A DNA stretch of 64,000 bases from Fictibacillus arsenicus (lineage in GTDB: Bacteria; Bacillota; Bacilli; Bacillales; Fictibacillaceae). The stretch spans positions 744,001 to 808,000 of the forward strand of contig NZ_MQMF01000001.1 of the NCBI RefSeq assembly GCF_001999465.1, written 5' to 3'. This document shows positions 19,293 to 28,616 of the stretch, in pieces. The notes beneath the pieces are model-generated. The model saw only the letters and a list, made by a program, of their open reading frames with translations, did no database searches and was not told the origin of the DNA. Both the position numbers and the translations under genes were made by a program. Position 1 is the stretch's first letter. Each line of letters opens with the position of its first letter.

Positions 19293-20147
19293 CTAACTAT
19301 TTTTAATAACAATGCCATTTCCAGCTGGATCCTTCACAAATATGCTGTTAGATTCAGCTATGAACGATATATTATGCTGCTCAAGGGAATTAATTAAATC
19401 ATCTAAAACCTCAGCACTTGGCACAACGATTTCATAATGCAGGAGACCCGTTGCATCTATTGGCGAAGGAATAGCATTCGGGCCGTTCCAAATATTTAGA
19501 GCAATATGGTGATGATATCCACCTGCTGAGATGAATAAGGCATGATGAGCCATTCTTGTTTGTTCTTCAAAACCAAGTATATTCATATAGAACTCTTCTG
19601 CTTCAGGAATGTTGGTCACGTTTAAATGCACATGTCCCATTACCGTTTTTTCCGGCAGACCATTCCACTTATTGTTATCAGCCTCATCTAATAAACCCTG
19701 TACATCTAATGGTTCGCTCACTGCAGGCAATTTTCCTTTTTCATCGCGGACCCAATCTTTTCGATCAACATCTCGATAAACTTCTATCCCGTTGTTTTCT
19801 GGATCTTGCAGGTAAATCGCTTCACTGAATTTATGGTTAGATGCCCCAGCAAGGCGAGTCTCTGATTGTATAAAATGCTGAAGAACATTCGCAAGATCTT
19901 TTCTTGTAGGTACAAGCAATGCTAAATGGTATAAGCCCGCACTGCGAACGGGACGCTGTTCAAGCTTAGGATTACTTTCTAATGTCAGAAGCGGCTGAAT
20001 TCCGTCAGCTGATAACTGTGCAGCAGAATCTGATCTAGTCAGTATTTTTAATCCAATAGTCTCTGTATAAAACTGAATAAGTTTCTCGAGGTCTCTTACC
20101 TTAAGTGTGACATTGCCGATATGCGTATCTTTATGAATAGGTTTCAT
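19293..20147 (-). CDS. VOC family ring-cleavage dioxygenase-like protein, CatE-like
   Basis: A 284-residue protein made of two vicinal-oxygen-chelate modules. In the N-terminal module H9 (HIGNVTL), the YHLALLVP histidine and the IEVYRD glutamate form the expected metal triad; the C-terminal module has HVHLNV and LLHYEIVV. The two-module order and the GGYHHHIALNIW segment resemble B. subtilis CatE (catechol-2,3-dioxygenase, YfiE). The extradiol activity is inferred; a glyoxalase-like or resistance function is possible. It lies between moaA and the TVP38 gene on the same strand without overlaps. Confidence 0.85.
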   Translation of the reverse strand: MKPIHKDTHIGNVTLKVRDLEKLIQFYTETIGLKILTRSDSAAQLSADGIQPLLTLESNPKLEQRPVRSAGLYHLALLVPTRKDLANVLQHFIQSETRLAGASNHKFSEAIYLQDPENNGIEVYRDVDRKDWVRDEKGKLPAVSEPLDVQGLLDEADNNKWNGLPEKTVMGHVHLNVTNIPEAEEFYMNILGFEEQTRMAHHALFISAGGYHHHIALNIWNGPNAIPSPIDATGLLHYEIVVPSAEVLDDLINSLEQHNISFIAESNSIFVKDPAGNGIVIKNS

Positions 20148-20224
20148 TTATATAACCTTCTTTCAAATATTTTAATTACTTTATGTAAGTTATTATAAAA
20201 TAGTTATTAACAAACTTCAAGCGT

Positions 20225-20250
20225 AAAAAAAGAAGCTGATTTTTATCAGC
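20225..20250 (-). terminator. Terminator overlapping the moaA stop codon
   Basis: On the minus strand GCTGAT-aaaa-ATCAGC then TTCTTTTTTT; the TGA stop of moaA (20246-20248) is part of the left arm of the hairpin. Confidence 0.8.
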
Positions 20251-21262
20251 CCCCGATATATGACATTTCTATTTTTTTTCGTTCTTCAGCATTCTTTTCT
20301 CTTCTTTCATCTGAATAACGATCTTTTCTATTGCTCCATGTGTTTTCTATTCGCTCAAGAATCTCCTGATCGGAAGCACCATTGCGTATAAAGTGTTTAA
20401 AATCAGTACCGCTAGAAGCAAACAGGCAAGTATACACTTTACCATCTGCAGAAAGCCGAGCTCTGGTGCATGTAGAACAAAAAGTATCACTAATAGAAGA
20501 AATGATACCGATCTCACCTTTTCCATCTTTATATTGATACCTTTTTGCAACTTCGCCATAATAATGACCTGAAACCGGTTCAAGAGGAAGTTCATCTCCG
20601 ATTACCTTTAAAATCTGATCCTTAGAAACAACATCATCCCAGTTCCATCCGTTCGATGTTCCAACATCCATATATTCAATGAAACGAAGCACATAAGGAG
20701 TATTCTTAAAGTAACGAGCCATCGGCAGAATCTCCTGATCATTGATTCCTTTTTTAACCATCATATTAATTTTCACTTGAAGACCAGCTTGATGGGCAGC
20801 TTCTATTCCTTTTAAAATAGACTGAACCCCTACTCCCCGTCCGTTAATACTTCCGAAAAGCTGATCATCAAGCGTATCAAGGCTTACGGTAACGCGGTTC
20901 ATTCCTGCTTCTTTTATCTCTGCTGCAAGTTTAGGCAGCAGCACACCATTTGTTGTTAATGCTATATCTTTTATTCCTTCAATAGAACGAAGCCTTTTTA
21001 AAAGATCAGGCAGCCCTTTACGCAATAAAGGTTCACCGCCTGTAATACGAATTTTCTCAACGCCTGAAGAAGCAAACTGAGCAGCTATTCGTACGATCTC
21101 ATCAAAAGATAATAACTCCTCATTCGTTAAGAATGGATAATCCGATCCAAAAATTTCTTTAGGCATACAGTACGTACAGCGAAAGTTACATTGGTCGGTT
21201 ACTGATATCCGCAAATCACGAAGAGGACGCTGCCATTGGTCAACAACTTTCTTTTTATCCAT
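20246..21262 (-). CDS. moaA: MoaA, GTP 3',8-cyclase
   Basis: Radical SAM enzyme that, with MoaC, converts GTP to cyclic pyranopterin monophosphate, the first step of molybdenum cofactor synthesis. The 338-residue protein has the N-terminal cluster motif C25-x3-C29-x2-C32 (CNFRCTYC), the GGEPLLR glycine motif, the C-terminal cluster CSTC[14 protein letters not shown], and the C-terminal Gly-Gly dipeptide (SYIGG) needed for catalysis. No other moa, moe or mob gene lies in the window, so this is a stand-alone locus. A molybdopterin oxidoreductase at 40.3-42.3 kb is a possible user of the cofactor. Confidence 0.96.
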   Translation of the reverse strand: MDKKKVVDQWQRPLRDLRISVTDQCNFRCTYCMPKEIFGSDYPFLTNEELLSFDEIVRIAAQFASSGVEKIRITGGEPLLRKGLPDLLKRLRSIEGIKDIALTTNGVLLPKLAAEIKEAGMNRVTVSLDTLDDQLFGSINGRGVGVQSILKGIEAAHQAGLQVKINMMVKKGINDQEILPMARYFKNTPYVLRFIEYMDVGTSNGWNWDDVVSKDQILKVIGDELPLEPVSGHYYGEVAKRYQYKDGKGEIGIISSISDTFCSTCTRARLSADGKVYTCLFASSGTDFKHFIRNGASDQEILERIENTWSNRKDRYSDERREKNAEERKKIEMSYIGG

Positions 21263-21589
21263 AACATCACGCCATTATTTTAGTCTTTTTCTAAATGTAC
21301 CACGAATAAAAGGAAGTTAAAACCAGAAGGTATTTTCAAAGGCATCTATATTAAGGAATGTAATTATAGTTATTAATTACTAATTACCTAATGTTTGGCA
21401 ATTTATATGCATCGATTTTACCAAATTTTTATAAATTTTATTATCAATTCCCTTGATGCGCCGGTGTTTTTAGACCCTGATGCGCTAAAGGAAAATAATC
21501 GTTTGCCACTTACCCTTGTGTATTGAAGATGAAAGTGTTACGATTAGGAAGAATTATTTTTGTTCGATTGTAACAGGTAAACGATTATC
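21263..21589. other. Intergenic region upstream of the cold shock gene
   Basis: No gene seen. AT-rich, with two close copies of CC(T/C)TGATGCGC (21451-21461 and 21475-21485). The cold shock promoter follows it directly. Confidence 0.5.
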
Positions 21590-21618
21590 TTGATATTTTT
21601 GAGCAAGGATAGTATTAT
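21590..21618 (+). promoter_or_regulatory. Sigma-A promoter of the cold shock gene
   Basis: TTGATA (21590-21595), a 17-base spacer and TATTAT (21613-21618). The implied leader is only about 25 bases, so no long cold-box leader is present. Confidence 0.8.
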
Positions 21619-21650
21619 TGTGCGGATTGGCACGACAGGAGGCAACAAAC

Positions 21651-21851
21651 ATGGAACAAGGTAAAGTTAAATGGTTTAACGCAGAAAAAGGTTTCGGATT
21701 CATCGAGCGCGAAGGTGGAGACGACGTATTCGTACATTTCTCAGCTATCCAATCAGAAGGTTTCAAGTCATTAGATGAAGGTCAAGACGTAACTTTTGAA
21801 GTTGAACAAGGTCAACGCGGACCTCAAGCTACTAACGTACGCAAGGCGTAA
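21651..21851 (+). CDS. csp: Cold shock protein, CspB/CspD type
   Basis: A 66-residue single cold-shock domain that binds single-stranded RNA and DNA and acts as RNA chaperone. RNP1 (KGFGFI, about 14-19) and RNP2 (VFVHF, about 27-31) are intact, and the start ([10 protein letters not shown]) is typical. AGGAGG lies 9 bases before the ATG at 21651; longer readings upstream are not supported. A clear promoter and a terminator frame it as a one-gene unit. Confidence 0.96.
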   Translation: MEQGKVKWFNAEKGFGFIEREGGDDVFVHFSAIQSEGFKSLDEGQDVTFEVEQGQRGPQATNVRKA

Positions 21852-21866
21852 TAGCCTAAATAGATA

Positions 21867-21900
21867 AACAGGACTCTTTCATAGAGGCCTGTTTTTTTTT
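21867..21900 (+). terminator. Terminator after the cold shock gene
   Basis: ACAGG-ACTCT-ttcat-AGAG-GCCTGT hairpin followed by ten T residues. Confidence 0.88.
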
Positions 21901-22031
21901 TGCCTCTTAATTAATATATCGACACCTTTTTTAATTATTTCATACTTATAAAAATTTTTCTGTAATTTCAAACATATATAAATTGTTTTTGCTACAATAA
22001 AATTAACGTCTAAAAATATTAGGAGTTGTAA

Positions 22032-22892
22032 ATGGATCTTCAAATGAAGCAAAAGTCAGATCAAATCGAAATCGGTAATAAGATTAACGAAAATGCAGGA
22101 CAAATCGCACAGAAGATCATCACAAACATTACAGATAATGAAACATATGTTTCGCTTCAACATAGAGATCAAACACAAGAAAGGCTCGAAGCTTCTATCA
22201 CTTTTATTCGATTAGTGGGAGACGCAATTTCCGGCAAAATCGATAATCCAAAAAAGACGATTTCTGAGTGGGGTGAAAAGGTTGGGATGGCTGCTGTACA
22301 TTCAGGACAACCGCTTAATGAATCATTGGAGAGCACTTCTTATTATCGTAATGCCATTTGGGAGTTTATAAAAGAAGAAGGCTCATTGCAATCCATGTCA
22401 GCAGAATCTGTCTTACACATTTCAACCACGATCAATCCGATGATTGATTATGCCGTACAAGCGTTCAGCAAGTCCTACGTAAACAACTATCGGGATATGG
22501 CAGAAAGGTTTCACTTATCCCTGCAAGAGCTTTCAGTCCCAGTCGTTCCGCTTTTCCCTGGCGTAGCTGTTCTTCCTGTTGTGGGAGAAATCGATACAAA
22601 TCGAGCGAAAATACTATTAGACTCCACTTTGCAGCAATGTGTAGAAAACGAGATTAATTCACTTGTTATTGACTTATCAGGAGTAAGCTACATTGATACA
22701 ATGGTTGCTCATCGCATTTTCCAACTTGTGTCATCGCTAAAACTTCTTGGCGTCAAAACCACTTTAACGGGTTTAAGTCCTGAAATTGCTCAAACTTCTG
22801 TGAGCTTAAACTTGAATTTTAACGAAATAACTTTAAAAGGTAATCTGCTCCAAGCATTAGCTGATTTTGGATACGGCAAACTAAATAAATAA
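22032..22892 (+). CDS. RsbR paralogue (stressosome STAS-domain sensor)
   Basis: A 286-residue protein with an N-terminal helical globin-like domain without obvious cofactor ligands and a C-terminal STAS domain from about 165. The STAS motif DLSGVSYIDTMVAH carries the threonine (IDT) that RsbT phosphorylates in RsbRA, and the GEIDTNRAK linker threonine corresponds to the second site. It is therefore expected to join RsbS and RsbT in a stressosome and tune sigma-B activation. AGGAG lies 6 bases before the ATG. It is separated from rsbS/rsbT genes, like the accessory RsbR paralogues of B. subtilis. Confidence 0.88.
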   Translation: MDLQMKQKSDQIEIGNKINENAGQIAQKIITNITDNETYVSLQHRDQTQERLEASITFIRLVGDAISGKIDNPKKTISEWGEKVGMAAVHSGQPLNESLESTSYYRNAIWEFIKEEGSLQSMSAESVLHISTTINPMIDYAVQAFSKSYVNNYRDMAERFHLSLQELSVPVVPLFPGVAVLPVVGEIDTNRAKILLDSTLQQCVENEINSLVIDLSGVSYIDTMVAHRIFQLVSSLKLLGVKTTLTGLSPEIAQTSVSLNLNFNEITLKGNLLQALADFGYGKLNK

Positions 22893-22924
22893 AAAAGAAC
22901 AGATCCTTCAGGGTCTGTTCTTTT
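22893..22924. terminator. Bidirectional terminator
   Basis: AAAAGAACAGA-tccttcaggg-TCTGTTCTTTT, an 11-bp perfect stem with A and T tails, shared by the convergent RsbR-type and MetOD1-type genes. Confidence 0.93.
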
Positions 22925-22929
22925 GAGTT

Positions 22930-23553
22930 TTAAAGTTGTTTACGTTTAAGATCTTCTAGCTCCTTTAAGAGACTGATAACCATTTCATCACTTTTTTTCA
23001 GCTCATAATTAAGCATAGTAATGGTCTCTTCCTCCCAAGCAAACGGATCTCCTTGTTCTGGTGTAGTCGGGATATTTTCATAGATATCCCCCTCTTCTCT
23101 ATCATCTCGGTCAAAATATATAGCTACTTCACAAATAGGATCATTTAGAGCAATTCGTTGACGCAACGTGACTTTTCCATAACCGAATTTCCGTGCTGCA
23201 ATGCCACCTAGCACACTCGATGTCATCTTGCATAGGTGTGGGGCATCCTTAACAAACTCTCCGAAAGGACACTCTTTTGCACGAATTACTACATGGTCAG
23301 GATCCACACTGACAATTTCAAAATGCCCGCCGATTGCATTTTTCAAATCCACTATTACATGAACATATTGGTCAACAGTCCAGTGCAGTGGATCATCATA
23401 AAAACTTTCGATCCATTCACCTGTTCTCAGTCCAAGCTGTTCAATATACTTATCTGCAGCAGGACCGATTGTTTTTTTATGAATTAAGGCATATTGAGTA
23501 ATAAGTTTTGCTAAAAAAGTGTGTCCATTTAATTCACCTTTTGAAAGGCGCAT
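22930..23553 (-). CDS. Cysteine-containing methanogen-output-domain-like regulator
   Basis: A 207-residue soluble protein. The core has CPFGEFVKDAPHLCKMTSSVLGG around 95-117 and then R-K-F-G-Y-G-K-V and ICEVAIYFDRDD, a pattern of the methanogen output domain 1 (MetOD1/V4R-like) family with paired cysteines that could bind a ligand or metal. The C-terminal 30 residues form a likely coiled coil (LNYELKKSDEMVISLLKELE). It converges on the RsbR-type gene and shares its terminator. Function unknown; a sensor or regulator role is inferred. Family assignment is from memory of the motif and is moderate. Confidence 0.6.
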   Translation of the reverse strand: MRLSKGELNGHTFLAKLITQYALIHKKTIGPAADKYIEQLGLRTGEWIESFYDDPLHWTVDQYVHVIVDLKNAIGGHFEIVSVDPDHVVIRAKECPFGEFVKDAPHLCKMTSSVLGGIAARKFGYGKVTLRQRIALNDPICEVAIYFDRDDREEGDIYENIPTTPEQGDPFAWEEETITMLNYELKKSDEMVISLLKELEDLKRKQL

Positions 23554-23680
23554 AACACATCTACCCTTTCTTTATAATTCTGCTGTTCTAGTTTGATTGG
23601 TAAGATATGGACAACACTCTTTAGATACCCGTTAAAAAGAATTTGAAACCTTAAAATACATAACAATCTAATTAAATTAC

Positions 23681-24169
23681 TTATTTTTTCCAAAAGTACA
23701 TACCATCTTTATGATCGCTTAAATGAAATCCTGATTTTTCTAAGACTTTTGCTGATGGAATGTTCGTATCCAAGCACTCAGCTGTTACCTTATTAACGTC
23801 CGGACGATCAAGTAGCCATTCTGTTAATTTTGAAACCATTTCTGTTGCATATCCTTTATTTCTTGCTTGTCTTACTAATCCATACCCAATCTCTACGATT
23901 CCCTTTTCGTCTGGGCCTCCTTTACAGCCAATCTCACCGATTAGTGTATTACTCTCTTTTTCTATTACGATCATGCTCCAAATTGATGTTTCAGGGTGTT
24001 GTTTCAGCTTTTCTTTTTTTGGCGGAATTCGTTTTGCATATGTCGGGCTCGGCCATTCGTCAGAAACTTTGCAGCCTAAAGCCAATTCTAGTTCACTTTT
24101 TCCTTTTAATGTAGCTTCTACTAACTCATAAGTATATGGAACAATAAGAAGACGCTGTGTTTCAATCAT
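23681..24169 (-). CDS. GNAT family N-acetyltransferase
   Basis: A 162-residue protein of the RimJ/RimL-like GNAT group. The start IETQRLLIVPYT is typical, the central GEIGCKGGPDEKGIVEIGYG strand pair is followed by the acetyl-CoA loop RQARNKGYATEMVSKL near 108-123 and by the late NIPSAKVLEKSGF motif. It is complete. The acceptor substrate is unknown. Upstream is a 90-base gap with the terminator of the amino acid permease gene, so it is probably transcribed on its own. Confidence 0.9.
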   Translation of the reverse strand: MIETQRLLIVPYTYELVEATLKGKSELELALGCKVSDEWPSPTYAKRIPPKKEKLKQHPETSIWSMIVIEKESNTLIGEIGCKGGPDEKGIVEIGYGLVRQARNKGYATEMVSKLTEWLLDRPDVNKVTAECLDTNIPSAKVLEKSGFHLSDHKDGMYFWKK

Positions 24170-24220
24170 AATAATTCCCCATTCATGTTTATAACATTTA
24201 TTTTAACTGATTTTTCCACA

Positions 24221-24250
24221 AAAAAGAGACTTCCATAAAAAGTCTCTTTT
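24221..24250 (-). terminator. Terminator after the amino acid permease gene
   Basis: AAAAGAGACT-tttatgga-AGTCTCTTTT hairpin with T-run on the minus strand, eleven bases after the permease stop. Confidence 0.88.
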
Positions 24251-24260
24251 CATAAGTTGC

Positions 24261-25664
24261 TTATTCCATTTCTTGTTCAAGCTTTGAGTGTCTCTTTGAA
24301 TATAAGAAATATACAGCTGCACCTATACCAAGCCAGATGATGAATCGAATCCATGTGTCTCCATCCAGCTGTGCCATTAAGAAACCGCAGAATATAATCG
24401 CAAGTAATGGTATCCACGGTACACCCGGACATCTGAAAGCACGAGGCAGATCAGGCTGAGTTCTTCTCAGCACAAGTACTGCTATGGAAACCAGTACAAA
24501 GGCAGACAACGTCCCGATATTAACAAGCTTTGCAAGCTCGTCAAGCGGAATCAGCGCTCCCATTAGTGCAGCAACGATTCCAAAGAACCATGTTGAGCCA
24601 TATGGAGTACGGTATTTTTTATGAACCGTTCTGAAAAACTCCGGCAACAGTCCATCACGTGACATCGCGTAGGATACACGTGTTTGTCCATAGAGCATAA
24701 CTAGCATTACGGTTGTCATCCCTAGGATCGCACCTACGTCAACTATACCCGCTACCCAATTCTGACCTGCCACTTGAAGAACAAGTGAAATAGGATGGTC
24801 TTCGTTTCCTTTAAAGTCAGGGTACGGAACAACTCCTGTCATGATGCCGGTAACAATCACATAGAGGAACGTACAGATAAGCAGTGAATAGATGATCCCT
24901 TTCGGAAGATCTTTGTTTGGATTCTTCGTTTCCTCAGCTGCCGACGCGATCGCATCAAACCCGATGAAAGCAAAGAACACTAAAGCTGCAGCCGCAAAGA
25001 TTCCTTCCATGCCAAAAGGCGTAAACGGTGTCCAGTTCGCCGGCTTCACATATCCGAAAGCAACAACGATAAACAGGATAACAACGGCCACTTTAATGAC
25101 AACCATGATGTTGTTGACGCGTTTCGACTGCTTAACACCTACGGACAGCAAAAACGTGATCAACATAACGATTAGAAACGCAGGAAGATTAAAATAAGAT
25201 GTAAGACCTGGGACCGCTCCTGGTGCTGCACTTAGTGTTGCTGGAATATGGATGCCAAACCCTTTTAATAGTGATTGGAAGTAACCAGACCACCCCACTG
25301 AAACGGCACTAACTGCCAAGAGGTATTCCAAGATTAAGTCCCATCCGATAATCCATGCCAGGAATTCCCCTAGCGTTGCATACGTATACGTATATACTGA
25401 TCCTGAAACTGGCACAGTAGAAGCGAATTCTGCATAGGAAAGTGCTGCGAATAAACAAGCCAGTCCGGCAATCACAAATGAGATGATAAGAGCTGGCCCA
25501 GCCGTTAGAGCACCGGCACCTGTAAGGACGAAAATCCCTGTTCCGATGATCGCTCCGATACCGAGCATCGTTAAATCCCAAGTACCCAGTTCTTTATTAA
25601 GCGTTGTCCCTGTTTTAGAAGCAGCAACTAGGTCAGAAATACTTTTCTTTCTGAAAATACCCAT
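24261..25664 (-). CDS. APC family amino acid permease, YfnA-like
   Basis: A 467-residue integral membrane transporter with about 12 membrane segments. The first segment carries GIGAIIGTGIFVLTG (about 35-49), the unwound substrate-binding helix of the APC superfamily, followed by SYAEFASTVPVSGSVYTYTY and later FFAFIGFDAIASAAEETKNP. These match the cationic-amino-acid-transporter-like group that includes B. subtilis YfnA. GGAGG precedes the ATG. The substrate is probably an amino acid; which one cannot be read. Confidence 0.93.
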   Translation of the reverse strand: MGIFRKKSISDLVAASKTGTTLNKELGTWDLTMLGIGAIIGTGIFVLTGAGALTAGPALIISFVIAGLACLFAALSYAEFASTVPVSGSVYTYTYATLGEFLAWIIGWDLILEYLLAVSAVSVGWSGYFQSLLKGFGIHIPATLSAAPGAVPGLTSYFNLPAFLIVMLITFLLSVGVKQSKRVNNIMVVIKVAVVILFIVVAFGYVKPANWTPFTPFGMEGIFAAAALVFFAFIGFDAIASAAEETKNPNKDLPKGIIYSLLICTFLYVIVTGIMTGVVPYPDFKGNEDHPISLVLQVAGQNWVAGIVDVGAILGMTTVMLVMLYGQTRVSYAMSRDGLLPEFFRTVHKKYRTPYGSTWFFGIVAALMGALIPLDELAKLVNIGTLSAFVLVSIAVLVLRRTQPDLPRAFRCPGVPWIPLLAIIFCGFLMAQLDGDTWIRFIIWLGIGAAVYFLYSKRHSKLEQEME

Positions 25665-25796
25665 AGAAATCCTCCATTAAATAAACTATTTATATTTTGT
25701 AAGCCTCTCTCTTTTCTATAATTCGTAATTTTTCGAAATTTTGTGGTGCAGTAAAAAAATGGCTAGTGAGCACATATGTATTTTTTTCTTCATAAC

Positions 25797-25834
25797 AAAA
25801 AGAGCAACTCTGTGTATTTTTCAGAGTTACTCTT
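25797..25834 (-). terminator. Terminator after the EamA transporter gene
   Basis: AGAGTAACTCTG-aaaaatacA-CAGAGTTGCTCT followed by TTTTTG on the minus strand; 11 of 12 stem positions pair. Confidence 0.88.
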
Positions 25835-25875
25835 ACTATTCCCATATTTATCTATTTCAATGTACTTTCTTTGCT

Positions 25876-26799
25876 TCACGTTATGTTCTCAGAAATGATA
25901 GACGTTTCTTTTTCAGGAATCGCCAGGAATATCACTGCAATCACTATGAATGCCCCGCCTAATAGCTGGTACGCTCCGAACGATTCATTCAGCCATGTAA
26001 TGGATAGAATCGCGGCCACTAATGGTTCAATACTTGATAGCAGGCTTGTCTCCACGGCAGATAAGTATTTTAAACTGCCGATATAAAGAACGAAAGAAAC
26101 CGTTCCGCTTATTATGATCAAGATAAGCATGGAGAATGTGCTTACCGTTAATGAACCGGACATCTCTGAAAGACTTAATCCCGGATTCGCCAAATATAGG
26201 ACGATTCCACCAATCAGCATCCCCCACCCCACAATAACGGAAGTCCCCCATTGCTTAATGAGTGAAGCAGGGTGTAACGTGTAAAACGTAAAACCAAGCG
26301 CGGTTAATCCCCCAAAGATGATGGCTTTCTTTGATAATACAATATCCTGGACAGACCCGTTTGTGATCAAATAGAAAACACCAGCTAATGCAGCAAATAA
26401 TGCGATGAACTGCATGGAAGAAGGCAGCTTTTTGTTAAGAAAAGCAACCCACACCATAATAAGAACAGGACCAAGAAACTGAAACAATGTAGCAGTTACG
26501 GCATTACTTATGTACACTGTTTCGATAAAGGCATATTGGGCACCAAGCATGCCAAGAACCGAAAAGATGATAAGCTGAATCCATTGACCGGGATGTTTCC
26601 AAATCGCAAAGATATCTTGCTTTGAAAAAAATAAAAAATTTAAAAGAATGACACCTGCTGCTATTAAACGAACAACTAGATAATCAGCAGATGTTAGTTC
26701 AGTTTTTTGAAAAAGCCACTGAATCATGGGGCCAGAAATCCCCCATAACGTGGCACCACTAATAATCATCATTAAACCGATTTGACGAGAGCGTTTCAT
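25876..26799 (-). CDS. EamA/DMT family transporter, YcxC-like
   Basis: A 307-residue drug/metabolite superfamily exporter with ten predicted membrane segments in two EamA repeats (about 5-140 and 155-295). WGISGPMIQWLF near the start and the late AVETSLLSSIEPLVAAILS motif are typical. TTAGGAGG lies 9 bases before ATG. It is divergent from a MocR-type regulator, the same arrangement as ycxC/ycxD in B. subtilis, so the regulator likely controls it. The cargo is unknown, probably an amino acid or related metabolite. Confidence 0.92.
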   Translation of the reverse strand: MKRSRQIGLMMIISGATLWGISGPMIQWLFQKTELTSADYLVVRLIAAGVILLNFLFFSKQDIFAIWKHPGQWIQLIIFSVLGMLGAQYAFIETVYISNAVTATLFQFLGPVLIMVWVAFLNKKLPSSMQFIALFAALAGVFYLITNGSVQDIVLSKKAIIFGGLTALGFTFYTLHPASLIKQWGTSVIVGWGMLIGGIVLYLANPGLSLSEMSGSLTVSTFSMLILIIISGTVSFVLYIGSLKYLSAVETSLLSSIEPLVAAILSITWLNESFGAYQLLGGAFIVIAVIFLAIPEKETSIISENIT

Positions 26800-26872
26800 G
26801 AAGCATACCTCCTAAGCTGCAACTTGCTTTTACCTTTATAAAATGATAAGCATAGAGGTATTATAATGAAGT

Positions 26873-26896
26873 TCTGACTCTATAAAAAGTGTCAGA
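26873..26896. promoter_or_regulatory. Candidate MocR operator in the divergent promoter region
   Basis: TCTGAC-N12-GTCAGA inverted repeat placed between the divergent transporter and MocR genes, next to a TATAAT-like element (26860-26870). Direct repeats or palindromes in such intergenic regions commonly bind MocR proteins; the assignment is inferred. Confidence 0.5.
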
Positions 26897-26922
26897 TTTT
26901 TAATATGCAAGGGGGTCAGTTT

Positions 26923-28311
26923 ATGGTTGAAATCACACCAAGCCTCGTTACACACAGCAGCAAGCCTCTTTATATTCAACTCTATCATTTTATTAAACAA
27001 GAAGTACAAAATGGCAATCTGGCTCAGAAAACGAAACTTCCTTCTAAACGAAAGCCGGCCAAGCATCTGAACATCAGTCAGAACACGATAGAATCTGCCT
27101 ACAGCCAGCTTGTCGCCGAAGGCTATATCGAATCCATTCCGCGCAAAGGCTATTTTGTTTGTGAAGTCGATCAAAACCATTTAGAAGTAAATAGCAATAT
27201 CCCTTCTGTAAAAGAGAAAAAATACAGAGCTACTCCATATCGCTATGATTTTACCAATACAGGTATTGAAGGAAATGCTTTTCCCTTTTCGGTCTATCGG
27301 AAATTAGCAGGTGAAGTGATCAGACCTGCGAATAAAGAGGTATTATTGTTAGGCCACCCGCAAGGGGAGTACGGTCTACGGGAAGAAATCTCGAAATACC
27401 TATACGAATCCCGAGGTGTTCGCTGTTCACCAAGCCAAATCATTATTGGGGGAGGAACACCCTATCTAATAAAAGTCCTCTTTCAGCTGTTGGATGGCAG
27501 TACGTTTGCTGTTGAAGATCCTGGCTATCACCGAAAGTTAGTCTTATTTGAAAATCAGCATGAAAAAGTGAAGATGATTCCGCTGGATGAGGGAGGATTA
27601 ATCGTTTCTGAACTCGAAAAAAGCGGCGCGAATGCCGTTTTTGTCACCCCTTCTCATCAGTTTCCCTGCGGGATGGTCATGCCCATTACCAGGCGGCTGC
27701 AGCTGTTGAAATGGGCGGAAGAAAAGGCCGGTCGCTTTATCATCGAGGATGATTACGACAGTGAGTTTCGATACGAAGGAAAGCCTATTCCTGGCCTTCA
27801 AGGACTAGATACAGCCGAAAACGTCATTTATATGAGTACTTTTTCAAAAGCTCTTATCCCTTCTTTACGCATAAGTTATATGATTCTTCCAAAGCTGCTT
27901 TTAACAATCTATCAAAGTGACTATTTCTTTTACACACAAACTGTTTCTCGCATCGATCAGGAGATTTTAAAGCGTTTCATAAAAGAAAGACATTGGGAAA
28001 AGCATATAAACCGCATGAGGGGTGTTTATCAGAAAAAAAGAGATGCGCTGGTTGTTGAAATTTCGAGGTGTTTTCCTGATTCTGTTGAAATAATCGGCCA
28101 GGATTCAGGACTCCATATTCTAGTACGGCCAAACAATGGAATGACAGAAAAAGAGCTGGTTGAAAAAGCTGCTGCCTGCAGCATTAAGGTCTATCCCGTT
28201 TCTGCATACGGCAGATGTGATCATCAAACCGTTTTGATAGGTTTCGCTGTGCTGTCTGTGGAAGAAATAAAGGATGCTGTTGAGCTCCTGGCTAGAGCTT
28301 GGTTTAAATAA
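26923..28311 (+). CDS. MocR-type GntR/aminotransferase regulator, YcxD-like
   Basis: A 462-residue fusion of an N-terminal winged helix (about 1-75, with KLPSKRKPAKHLNISQNTIESAYSQL) and a fold-type I aminotransferase domain that binds pyridoxal phosphate. The lysine of STFSKALIPSLR is the expected Schiff-base residue, and EDDYDSEFRY provides the PLP-stacking and Asp residues. Start is the ATG at 26923, with AAGGGGG 7 bases before it; the ATG at 26905 lacks a site. It is divergent from the EamA transporter and probably regulates it. The GntR recognition segment reads SKRKPAKHL where SxRxLAxxL is usual, a small deviation. Confidence 0.92.
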   Translation: MVEITPSLVTHSSKPLYIQLYHFIKQEVQNGNLAQKTKLPSKRKPAKHLNISQNTIESAYSQLVAEGYIESIPRKGYFVCEVDQNHLEVNSNIPSVKEKKYRATPYRYDFTNTGIEGNAFPFSVYRKLAGEVIRPANKEVLLLGHPQGEYGLREEISKYLYESRGVRCSPSQIIIGGGTPYLIKVLFQLLDGSTFAVEDPGYHRKLVLFENQHEKVKMIPLDEGGLIVSELEKSGANAVFVTPSHQFPCGMVMPITRRLQLLKWAEEKAGRFIIEDDYDSEFRYEGKPIPGLQGLDTAENVIYMSTFSKALIPSLRISYMILPKLLLTIYQSDYFFYTQTVSRIDQEILKRFIKERHWEKHINRMRGVYQKKRDALVVEISRCFPDSVEIIGQDSGLHILVRPNNGMTEKELVEKAAACSIKVYPVSAYGRCDHQTVLIGFAVLSVEEIKDAVELLARAWFK

Positions 28312-28313
28312 AT

Positions 28314-28590
28314 GGCTCTTCTCTAAAAGATTGTTGTTTTGAGTAATTGTTTCCTCCTCTTCTGAGACAAGTTGATTGAAGAGCAAGGTGCGTGCCTACC
28401 ACCTGAGAATCTTCTTGCTAGGCATACGGCGAGGAAACTCACATCGGTAGCATTTACTTTGAGATGCAGGAGCAAGAGATACTTCCATGAAGCGGTCAGG
28501 TGGAGACTCCTAATGGCGTATTTAGCAAGCTCACCTTACCCCTCGTGGAAAGCGAACCCTGGAGCGGAAATCAACAACTTTCAAGAGCTC
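28314..28590. repeat. Large structured Bacillaceae intergenic repeat, copy B
   Basis: Diverged and longer relative of 9758-9945. Shared blocks in the same order are GGCTCTTCTC, AGATTGTTG, AAGTTGATTGAAGAGCAAGGTGCG, GGAGACTCCTAAT, AGCTCACC, GTGGAAAGCGA and GGAGCGGAAATCAACAACT. About 100 extra bases are inserted in the middle. AGTTGATT and AATCAAC at the two ends can pair. It fills the gap between the MocR gene and the DUF4362 gene. Confidence 0.7.
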
Positions 28591-28616
28591 GCAGGAAGGG
28601 GTTCCCGCGAGAAGCT

